Shown here: positions 8,581-15,878 of the stretch, one piece after another
How the letters are laid out: each line of letters begins with the position of its first letter
How positions within the stretch are numbered: position 1 is the stretch's first letter
From: an uncultured Flavobacteriaceae bacterium
Lineage (GTDB): Bacteria; Bacteroidota; Bacteroidia; Flavobacteriales; Flavobacteriaceae
Reading direction: 5' to 3'
DNA length: 64,000 nucleotides
Assembly: GCA_947502635.1 (NCBI GenBank)
Contig: CANNAN010000001.1
Location: 1-64,000 of the forward strand
Position numbers and translations under genes: made by a program
The notes under the pieces: generated by a model
Told to the model about the DNA's origin: nothing
What the model saw: only the letters and a program-made list of their open reading frames with translations
Databases searched by the model: none

Positions 8581-8955
8581 ATGAAAACTAGAATTTTTTT
8601 ACCAGTATTTACAATGTTAAGTTTAATGTTATTGTCTTTCACTACAAACAGTGAAGCAAAGGATAACGAATCTATTGAAGTTTCCGAAAACGGAACCTAC
8701 TATATGCAAAAAGCGACATTTGATGAAAGTGATCAAGAACAATTAATCCAATTGGACAAATTTTTTGTTAACAATGCAAATTCGGCCGAATTAAGACTAA
8801 CTATTAGCCGTGTAAGATCATGGAACCATAAAGATTTTACCGAAAAATCATTCATCGTTACAGATAGATACAATCCTGCAATTGTAAAGGAAGGGCTTGT
8901 TAGAGAATACCGTGAAAAGTTAGATAATATTATGTTTAGATATGTAAGACAATAG
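8581..8955 (+). CDS. small secreted protein of unknown function
   Basis: A 124-residue protein with a clear N-terminal signal sequence (basic MKTR, a hydrophobic core to about residue 22, then SEAKD as a likely cleavage region), leaving a mature part of about 98 residues, rich in charged residues and without cysteine. I recognise no domain. It is the first gene of an operon with an unknown membrane-anchored protein (41 nt gap), an HTTM protein and a DCC protein, under the predicted LuxR-type promoter. It could be a substrate or partner of the HTTM/DCC pair; that is inference from position only. Confidence 0.7.
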   Translation: MKTRIFLPVFTMLSLMLLSFTTNSEAKDNESIEVSENGTYYMQKATFDESDQEQLIQLDKFFVNNANSAELRLTISRVRSWNHKDFTEKSFIVTDRYNPAIVKEGLVREYREKLDNIMFRYVRQ

Positions 8956-8995
8956 TCTTCAATTTGTTACAAGTAATCATAAAAAAGCTAAAACT

Positions 8996-9589
8996 ATGAA
9001 AATACGTTTTTTAACAGCTACTTTTTTATGTTCTTCCATAGTAACCATTCAACTATTATGCCTCGTGTTTGTAAACACTTACCAGTTGGTTGATGGTTAC
9101 TATGTAACAAATAATAGAAAAGAAGAATGTAAAAACGATAAGTTCCTTCAAGCGGGGAATAAGATATTAACCTCAGGTTTATACAAATTGTATACTAATT
9201 ATACAGGAACAAACTCTGGGTATGGTTTTTACGGTCCAAATGTTGGAAGTGAGTTTATTTTATCATTCACAGTATTAGACAGTGATAACAAAGTGTTAGG
9301 AAAACACCGTCGTCCTTCAACAATAATACAGAATGAAAGTAAACAAAGATTCGATTTATGTACCTACCCAATGATGTTAAGGATTGAACAAGAAAATAAA
9401 AATAAAATACTAGATGATTATTTTGAAGTTCTACTACATCAAATCTCAGAAAAAATAAATAACGAATACGATTCAGGTTATAAAGTTATTGCTGAGATCT
9501 TTTTACATGATTTTCCAGACATTGAAAACTCTTCAAAAGGAGAGCAAGAAGGCTTCAAAATTTTGGAACGTTATAAATTCACTTTTTAA
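8996..9589 (+). CDS. membrane-anchored periplasmic protein paired with HTTM; SdpA-like by position
   Basis: A 197-residue protein with one N-terminal membrane helix (about 5-30) followed by a soluble region presumed to be periplasmic. A conspicuous segment near residues 66-88 (YTNYTGTNSGYGFYGPNVGS) looks like a conserved core. Two cysteines lie in the N-terminal helix, one just after it, and one in FDLCTYP. It is followed 11 nt later by an HTTM protein. In the Bacillus Sdp toxin system a small anchored protein, SdpA, similarly pairs with the HTTM-family protein SdpB. The sequence is not clearly SdpA, so the similarity is of arrangement rather than proven homology. Confidence 0.65.
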   Translation: MKIRFLTATFLCSSIVTIQLLCLVFVNTYQLVDGYYVTNNRKEECKNDKFLQAGNKILTSGLYKLYTNYTGTNSGYGFYGPNVGSEFILSFTVLDSDNKVLGKHRRPSTIIQNESKQRFDLCTYPMMLRIEQENKNKILDDYFEVLLHQISEKINNEYDSGYKVIAEIFLHDFPDIENSSKGEQEGFKILERYKFTF

Positions 9590-9600
9590 AACTATTAGCC

Positions 9601-10572
9601 ATGTCAGTACTAAAAAAAATAAAAGAAAAAATTCATACTTTTTTCTTTGCAGAAGATACCACCAAAGGCGCATTCCTTACTTATTTTAGAATAGGTACAA
9701 GTCTGTTTGTTCTTATCCATCTTTTAAGTATTATTTTAGATTTTAAAGATCTGTATAGCAAAAATGGCATTGTACCTTACGATGTTAGAGAATTTCTAGC
9801 CTCTAAATATGTGTTTCCAATTCACAAAATAATTTTCTTTTTTGAAGATTTAGGATGGCAAGAAAACACCATTCTAACAGGATTTATATTAACATTTATA
9901 TTTTTCTTATTGGCTTTAATGACTGGGTTTTTTACCCGATTTTCGGCTATAGTAGTGCTCTTTTTGTATGGATCTATCTCTAGTACTTCCTATATTTATG
10001 GTGTAGATGGATTTGTTACAACGGCATTATTCTACTTAATTATTTTTCCAGTAGGTTATTTCAATTCTATTGACAATCTATTATTTAAAAACAGAAAGCG
10101 GGGAAATCTTAATGTAACATTATTTAAGCGGTTATTTCAAATTAATATATGTCTTGTATATTTTTTTGGTGGTCTTGTTAAAATGACGGGAGATACCTGG
10201 TGGAATGGCGAAGCAGTATGGAAGGCTATGAATTTATGGAGTGCAAATAGTATTTTTAATTTTGATTATACATGGCTGGCAGAAAACTCATATATACTAG
10301 TAATTTTAGGCTGGGGCGTTTTAATTATAGAAACACTCTATCCAATCTTTATCTGGAGTTCCAGAACCCGAAAAATATGGCTTACAGGAACATTGTTTAT
10401 GCATATAGGAATAGGATTATTTCTAGACTTATATTTCTTTGCTGCCTTTATGATGTTTTGGAATATGACAGCTTTTTATATCACAAAACCAATTGCGACT
10501 AACGAACTTATTCCAAGTTTCAATTTTCTAAAGAGAAAAAGAATTTCACAAGAAGTAACATTAGAAATTTAA
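9601..10572 (+). CDS. HTTM-domain multipass membrane protein
   Basis: A 323-residue integral membrane protein with several hydrophobic helices. It carries the HTTM (vitamin K-dependent gamma-carboxylase-like) core: YFRIGTSLFVLIHL near residue 28 and the hallmark FFGGLVKMTGDTWWNGEAVW near 188-207, followed by LFMHIGIGLF. The family includes the gamma-carboxylase and the bacterial SdpB protein needed to mature a peptide toxin. It lies between a membrane-anchored unknown and a DCC thiol oxidoreductase with 11- and 6-nt gaps, so tight co-expression is very likely. HTTM and DCC genes often occur together. Catalytic activity and substrate are unknown. Confidence 0.85.
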   Translation: MSVLKKIKEKIHTFFFAEDTTKGAFLTYFRIGTSLFVLIHLLSIILDFKDLYSKNGIVPYDVREFLASKYVFPIHKIIFFFEDLGWQENTILTGFILTFIFFLLALMTGFFTRFSAIVVLFLYGSISSTSYIYGVDGFVTTALFYLIIFPVGYFNSIDNLLFKNRKRGNLNVTLFKRLFQINICLVYFFGGLVKMTGDTWWNGEAVWKAMNLWSANSIFNFDYTWLAENSYILVILGWGVLIIETLYPIFIWSSRTRKIWLTGTLFMHIGIGLFLDLYFFAAFMMFWNMTAFYITKPIATNELIPSFNFLKRKRISQEVTLEI

Positions 10573-10578
10573 AATGTT

Positions 10579-10983
10579 ATGTGGCATCAACTTTTAGAAA
10601 CACATGTACTAATTATGTATGATGGAACTTGTGGTTTTTGTAATGAATACATTCAATTTATTTTAAACAGAAACCCTTCACGGAAACTTAAATTTGTGTC
10701 CTCACAATCAGAAATAGGAAAAGAAATCATACAATCACTATCAATTAAAGGTTTTGAAACCTCTATCATTGTGGTTACAGGGCAAGAGTATTACAAAAAA
10801 TCGAAAGCGGTTTTCATTATTATGAAATATCTTGGAAAACCTTGGAAATATGTAGCGTATTTGCAAATTATTCCAACATTCGTAACAGCTATTTTTTACA
10901 ACATATTATCAAAATACCGATACAAATTAGCAGGCAAATATTGTCGGTTAATTTCTAAAGAAGAGCAGGCATTCTTTCTTTAA
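10579..10983 (+). CDS. DCC-family thiol-disulfide oxidoreductase (DUF393)
   Basis: A 134-residue thioredoxin-like protein of the DCC family. The defining motif appears as YDGTCGFCN at about residues 14-22, with the CxxC redox pair Cys18/Cys21; the rest matches the family length, ending with a YRYKLAGKYCR segment. It follows the HTTM gene by 6 nt, so its ATG at 10579 is probably translationally coupled. The pairing suggests that it supplies or relays electrons for the membrane enzyme or handles thiols of the exported proteins. There is no clear terminator before the next gene, which has its own 126-nt leader. Confidence 0.85.
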   Translation: MWHQLLETHVLIMYDGTCGFCNEYIQFILNRNPSRKLKFVSSQSEIGKEIIQSLSIKGFETSIIVVTGQEYYKKSKAVFIIMKYLGKPWKYVAYLQIIPTFVTAIFYNILSKYRYKLAGKYCRLISKEEQAFFL

Positions 10984-11109
10984 ACAGCATCATTTTACAA
11001 CAAATTTAGGACCTTATTTATAAAATAACAACAGCTTATTTTATGGCATTTATATGTCATTATTTGTCTGCTAAAGAGATCGTGTAATTACTATAAAGAA
11101 CCATTTATA

Positions 11110-13764
11110 ATGAAAAAGTATGCCCTAATACCATATTGCTTACTTTTTGTGCAGCTTGCTTTTGCACAAAATGTATTGTATGAAATAAAAGGGGCCGTAA
11201 ACGGTGTTATGGATAGTATTCCTTTAGAGTCTGCAACCGTTTATTTACAAAACACGAAAGACAATAGTTTAATTACCTATACCACTTCAGATAGAAAAGG
11301 CGCTTTTATCTTGAGCGGTAAAACCACACATAAAAACGCGAACCTTTTTATCTCTTACGTTGGGAGTAAAACATATACAAAAACCATAGCGATTAAAGCA
11401 AAAACAGATCTAAAACGAATCTACCTTGAAAACAGTTCCATGTTAGATGCCGTTACCATTACCTCCAGATTGCCCGTTATTATAAAACAAGATACTTTAG
11501 AGTTCGATCCCAATGCTTTTAAAACCAAAAAAGAAGCATCGGTAGAAGATTTTATAAAAAAACTGCCAGGTGCAGAGGTTGATGCTCAAGGAAATATTGC
11601 AATTAATGGGAAAGTGGTCAATAAAATATTGGTAAATGGAAAACCTTTTTTTTCAAACGATCCTACAATAGCAACACAAAACCTAACCAAAGATATTATA
11701 GAAAAATTACAAGTTACAGATACCAAAACAAACTCGGAAGCTTTTACGGGAGAAGCTGGTAATGGCGACTATAAAACAATTAATCTTGTTATAAAAGAAG
11801 AGCACAATAAAGGAGCCTTTGGAAACCTGGCAGCAGGAATAGGAGATAATGATCGGTATGAGTTTTCGGGAATATATAACAAATTTAATAACGATAAAAA
11901 CATTAGTTTTTTAAGTAATGGGAATAATATAAATGCTCCAAGAATTAATTTTGGAACTAAAGGTATTACGGTTTCAAAAAAAGCAGGAATGACCTATGCC
12001 GATGAAATAGCAAAAAACCATTTTTTAGGTATAAACTATGTCTATGCAGATCGTTTGTTTGAAAATAAATTAATAGCATCAACAGAATATATCGTTCCAG
12101 AGGCACCTTATGTCTTAAATGCAGTCTCAACTTCTAAAACAGAAAGTAGTAGGCATGGTCTTGATTTAGAGCATCAGGTTAAAATAAGTGCAACATGCCA
12201 TTTGGATGTAATTGCTACATACAATTATTCATCAACAGAAAGCCTGTATAACAGTGACTCAGAAACATTTGATGCCTTTAATACACTCACAAATTCATCA
12301 ACCACAAACTCCAATAATACAGAAAAAGCCAAGGAATTTACAAATGCCATAGATTTCACTAAAAAACTAGGAACTAAAGGGGCTTTTGTAAAATTAAAAT
12401 TAGGTTATGGAATACATCATTTAGAAGGGGATGATTTTTTAGTTTCAGAAATTTCATTTTTCAATTCTTCGACAGCAGATATTTTTAGAAATCAATTTAC
12501 AGATACCAATGAAAAAGAAAATTCTATAACAACAAGGCTCCTTTTTAGATTGCCCATTATAACACAAAAAGTATTTGTAGACTTTGAGTACGATATTTAC
12601 AAACGCCAACAAGAAAGTCATAAAATTGTTTTCGATTTTAATCAAGATCAACAAGCCTACACACTATTTAATACACCATTAAGCTCCGATTTTACTTATA
12701 AAAATAAAACAGAGACTCCTAGAGTAAAATTAAATTATAAGAATAAAAAGCTTAGAGTATTTGTTAACTTTAATTATGCTTTTAAAACATTAGAAAATCA
12801 AGATAAACTTCGCCCTGATTTAGATATAAAACGCGATTTTGGAATCTTTACATACGAAAGTGGCATTTATTATAAATTAAGTAACAGAACTCTCATTAAT
12901 AGTGGAATAAGTTTAGCAAACGCCATTCCATCGTTATCCCAACTACAATCCTTTACCAATGTTTCAGACCCACTTAATATAATACGGGGAAACCCTAATT
13001 TAAGACCTCAAAATAAATATAGTATTTACCTTAATTTTAGAACAAATAATTTTAAAAAAGGATTTGGATTTTATAGCCTGCTAAAGGCAGATTTAGAGCG
13101 TAATACAGTCGCCTCTAAATACACAATTACAGACAATTTAATTCGGGAAACAACATATTTAAATGTTAATGGTAATTACGGATATCATAGTTTTTTTAAC
13201 CTATACAAAAACATCAAGTTAGATGCGTTGAGAAAAATACGTATTAAATTAGATGGCGCTATAAGTACCACAAAACGGGTAAATTTTAATAACGACACCC
13301 AATACCATGTGCGAACAACCAATTATGGGCCCTCATTTGGTTTTGATTTTGAATGGGAGAATACGTTCGATTTTAATATGGATTATAACTGGAATTACAT
13401 AAAAAGTAATTATTCCATTGATGGTTTCGAGGATGAAGAAATTATTACCCACCAATTAAATTTTTATACCGAAACTCAAATATTAGAAAACCTGCGGTGG
13501 GAAAATAAAATGAGATACATATACAATCCAAATGTCTCTGATAATTTCGATAAGCATGCTTGGTCGTGGAATACTTCGTTAACATATAGTTTTATGAAAG
13601 AAAAGCTTAATCTGTCTTTAAAAATGTATAATGTCTTAGATCAAAATATAAATACACGACGTATTGTGACCACAGATTATATTAAAAACTCACAAAATTT
13701 AGCTTTACAGCGTTTTATAATGCTTACCCTTGGTTGGCGATTTAATTCTTTTAAAAAGAAATAA
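11110..13764 (+). CDS. outer-membrane beta-barrel receptor with carboxypeptidase-regulatory-like N-terminal domain
   Basis: An 884-residue outer-membrane protein of the TonB-dependent receptor type common in Bacteroidota. It has a signal peptide (cleavage after LAFAQ), a beta-sandwich regulatory-like domain (about 22-105), a plug-like region (about 112-215, with VEDFIKKLPGAEVDAQGNIA and KILVNGKPFF) and a long beta-strand barrel ending in a TLGWRFNSFKKK tail. No SusD partner adjoins it, so it is unlikely to be a glycan PUL importer; a peptide, metal or small-molecule role is possible. It lies 127 nt after the DCC gene without the regulator box, so it is probably a separate unit. Confidence 0.8.
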   Translation: MKKYALIPYCLLFVQLAFAQNVLYEIKGAVNGVMDSIPLESATVYLQNTKDNSLITYTTSDRKGAFILSGKTTHKNANLFISYVGSKTYTKTIAIKAKTDLKRIYLENSSMLDAVTITSRLPVIIKQDTLEFDPNAFKTKKEASVEDFIKKLPGAEVDAQGNIAINGKVVNKILVNGKPFFSNDPTIATQNLTKDIIEKLQVTDTKTNSEAFTGEAGNGDYKTINLVIKEEHNKGAFGNLAAGIGDNDRYEFSGIYNKFNNDKNISFLSNGNNINAPRINFGTKGITVSKKAGMTYADEIAKNHFLGINYVYADRLFENKLIASTEYIVPEAPYVLNAVSTSKTESSRHGLDLEHQVKISATCHLDVIATYNYSSTESLYNSDSETFDAFNTLTNSSTTNSNNTEKAKEFTNAIDFTKKLGTKGAFVKLKLGYGIHHLEGDDFLVSEISFFNSSTADIFRNQFTDTNEKENSITTRLLFRLPIITQKVFVDFEYDIYKRQQESHKIVFDFNQDQQAYTLFNTPLSSDFTYKNKTETPRVKLNYKNKKLRVFVNFNYAFKTLENQDKLRPDLDIKRDFGIFTYESGIYYKLSNRTLINSGISLANAIPSLSQLQSFTNVSDPLNIIRGNPNLRPQNKYSIYLNFRTNNFKKGFGFYSLLKADLERNTVASKYTITDNLIRETTYLNVNGNYGYHSFFNLYKNIKLDALRKIRIKLDGAISTTKRVNFNNDTQYHVRTTNYGPSFGFDFEWENTFDFNMDYNWNYIKSNYSIDGFEDEEIITHQLNFYTETQILENLRWENKMRYIYNPNVSDNFDKHAWSWNTSLTYSFMKEKLNLSLKMYNVLDQNINTRRIVTTDYIKNSQNLALQRFIMLTLGWRFNSFKKK

Positions 13765-14288
13765 AAGTATTGCAGCTCTTCTTATTTTATTCTCAAAATG
13801 TTTCTTTAAAATGTGATGAATATTTTTTTTGCTGAAAAGGCAGCAGGAGATGGACAAAATATCAATAAAATAGGATTCTTTATTCTAATATTTAGACTCT
13901 TTAGTAGGTAGCAACCATTCTCTAATATCCACATCCAAAATTTTCGCAATACGCTTTAAATCTTTTAAATGTGGTTGTGATTTATACAAATTTATACATT
14001 TGAAAAATAAAGTTGAAAATATTTTCATCGTTCTAACTTATAATAACATTGTTGCAAACGATATAAATATAACTTCAAAGAATATCGTGGAAATATGGGG
14101 GTTGATTCTATCATTGATTTTAGTTAATTTTGAATATACCACAAAGAATAAATAGACTAAAAGAGGTGCTTTTTATTAAGAGAATAAGTCAAAAAAATGA
14201 CTTCCAAATTAGATAGAAATCCTAGGTTACTTCAATGTGTCATAATAAATCACAGTAATATAATAATTGGTTTAATCAATATTTTAAT
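13765..14288. other. gene-poor gap at the left edge of an accessory island
   Basis: This 524-bp gap holds only the broken XRE-like reading frame described separately (13885-14028, minus) and AT-rich sequence. No tRNA, terminator or transposase end is evident. Confidence 0.5.
13885..14028 (-). pseudogene. truncated XRE-type helix-turn-helix remnant
   Basis: A 47-codon frame on the minus strand from ATG at 14028 to TAG at 13885. Its last 30 residues (SQPHLKDLKRIAKILDVDI, then REWLLPTK) look exactly like the C-terminal half of a phage or plasmid-type XRE DNA-binding domain, whereas the first 16 residues do not form the expected first helices. The frame therefore looks like the tail of a regulator whose start was lost. 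Such remnants are common at integration sites. It may be non-functional; expression cannot be judged. Confidence 0.55.
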
Positions 14289-14594
14289 ATGAAAAACGAG
14301 CAATTAATAATTAGCCTTATACTGCAAGATCTTAAACATAATCAGTTATTATTAGGACTAGAGAAGATAGGTTTAAATGTTAATGATACACACTATTTAA
14401 GCATCTTAGAGGTTGTTTTTCAATTAATGAAAGTTCCAGAACAAACACTGGATGATTGTGGCGCATTGTACTTAAATTTTATGGATCAGGCTATTCAATA
14501 TAAAATGTCCGATACAATTAAACAAGACACATTAAAACCTTTAGCAGAAGTTTGTTATAGGCAATTGAGGGGTTTGATAGATATGGAGTATTGA
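14289..14594 (+). CDS. small protein of unknown function
   Basis: A 101-residue, largely helical, leucine-rich cytoplasmic protein with no signal peptide, membrane segment or motif that I recognise. Two cysteines (in DDCGALYL and EVCYRQ) are not in a metal-binding arrangement. It stands alone between an XRE remnant and a GIY-YIG gene, nearly 200 nt from the latter, and its coding quality is ordinary for the region. No function is proposed. Confidence 0.55.
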   Translation: MKNEQLIISLILQDLKHNQLLLGLEKIGLNVNDTHYLSILEVVFQLMKVPEQTLDDCGALYLNFMDQAIQYKMSDTIKQDTLKPLAEVCYRQLRGLIDMEY

Positions 14595-14791
14595 ATTGTG
14601 TTATGATGTTGTGTGTTATATTATGTAACTTGAACTTCTGTAAAAGCGAAAGTTGTTACTATCGTTTCTTGAAAAAATTATCTCCAAAAGTTTCTTAACT
14701 ATCTTAATGGAACACTTTTATGCGATGATGTAGGAAGGAAGTATAATGTGTGTGAAATGACAAATTGAGCGAAGAGTTTTAATCATTTTTA

Positions 14792-15250
14792 ATGAATTAC
14801 TTAAGACATATACTTTCTAATGGCTATCTACATCTTGATGAGGTAATATATATATTATTTTGCGAGAATGATAAGTTTTATGTGGGACATACAACGAACT
14901 TTGAAAGTCGATTAAAATATGGTCATTTTGGAAAAGTCAGTAATAGGAATTATTTTCTTAGGTTAAACCCACCTATAGATGTATTATTTTTTATTAGAAC
15001 AGGTATTACACACAGTGATCATAGTATTAATATTCATGATTTAGAAGATTATGTAACCGTGATATTTAGTGAAAAGTATGGTGCAGAAAACGTGTTTGGT
15101 GGTTTCAGACACCTAAAGAGAGCAGATAGAAGAATAAAATTTGTTGAGGAGTATGACTATTCTACTAATGAGCAGACAATAAATTTAATTGACCTACTGA
15201 TTGATTTCGAATTGCCTGAAATATTCGAAATTAAAAATAATATTTTATAG
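14792..15250 (+). CDS. GIY-YIG nuclease-fold protein
   Basis: A 152-residue protein. Its N-terminal part matches the GIY-YIG fold: VIYILFCENDKFYVGHTTNF (about 18-37) supplies the first strand (VIYIL for GIY), the second (FYVG for YIG) and the following helix with Arg41 in the position typical of the catalytic arginine. An acidic helix with DLEDYV follows. Proteins of this size act as structure-specific or homing nucleases, or serve in restriction. It lies directly upstream of the long palindrome and the QueC/OGG operon, but is 253 nt away and probably transcribed separately. Activity is not proven because the motif is a variant. Confidence 0.6.
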   Translation: MNYLRHILSNGYLHLDEVIYILFCENDKFYVGHTTNFESRLKYGHFGKVSNRNYFLRLNPPIDVLFFIRTGITHSDHSINIHDLEDYVTVIFSEKYGAENVFGGFRHLKRADRRIKFVEEYDYSTNEQTINLIDLLIDFELPEIFEIKNNIL

Positions 15251-15298
15251 TTTTCAAAAAAGGATAAACACTTTTTCTACAACGACGTAGAGGGGACG

Positions 15299-15337
15299 CG
15301 TAAATGTTTGAAATTAACTTAATTTCAAATATTTACG
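15299..15337. repeat. 17-bp-arm palindrome between the GIY-YIG gene and the QueC/OGG operon
   Basis: The left arm CGTAAATGTTTGAAATT (15299-15315) and the right arm AATTTCAAATATTTACG (15321-15337) pair over 17 bp with a single G-U-compatible mismatch around a 5-nt loop (AACTT). No T-tract follows on the plus strand, so it is a poor terminator. It may be a regulator site, a boundary of the island or a structured leader element. Confidence 0.75.
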
Positions 15338-15503
15338 GTTTACCTTTAAATTAATTCCTACAAAATTTACTATATTTAAACTCTCCCTATTAAAGTAATT
15401 AGTAGTAGAAGTAAATTGGTTCATAAAATAATTAGTTCTATGAATATTTTTTCGCTAGCAAATAAATCATTTAATATTTTTAATAAATAAAAATTATATA
15501 ATT

Positions 15504-15878
15504 ATGGGTAGTAGTGGTTCAGGAAATTTTTCAGATTATTCTGAGAATAAACCATCAGGTGGAAGTGGGAAATCTGGAGGAGCAAGTGACGAAAATAAAT
15601 GCGAGAAGGCTTTTACAGCTATGTTAGAAGAAATAGATAGATGTTCTTATTATACTAAAACAAAGGATGTTCCAAAAGTAGGAGAGGAAATCAATATCTC
15701 TTTTGATAAAAGACCGATAGCCATCTCTAAAAAAGGCTTAATAATTGGATATCTACCAACAAAATTTAATTATATAAAAATGTGTCTAGATGATGGATAT
15801 ACTTATGTAGGAAGAGTTGTTAGTTCTTCTAGTGATTTGGTAGCAGCCGTGAGTATTGATGTTATACCTAGTCATTAA
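15504..15878 (+). CDS. small Gly/Ser-rich protein with N-terminal Met-Gly; candidate conjugation substrate of the QueC-like enzyme
   Basis: A 124-residue protein starting MGSSGSGNFSDY, followed by a flexible Gly/Ser/Lys linker to about residue 28 and a compact C-terminal domain (about 32-124, from NKCEKAF). Removal of the initiator Met would expose Gly2. From memory, in Qat and type IV CBASS systems QueC-like proteins attach a deazaguanine to the N-terminal glycine of a partner with this kind of tail; I could not check this here. The gene is first in the operon and its stop overlaps the next start by one base (TAATG). It is therefore the likely substrate or carrier. The C-terminal domain itself is unrecognised. 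Confidence 0.75.
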   Translation: MGSSGSGNFSDYSENKPSGGSGKSGGASDENKCEKAFTAMLEEIDRCSYYTKTKDVPKVGEEINISFDKRPIAISKKGLIIGYLPTKFNYIKMCLDDGYTYVGRVVSSSSDLVAAVSIDVIPSH

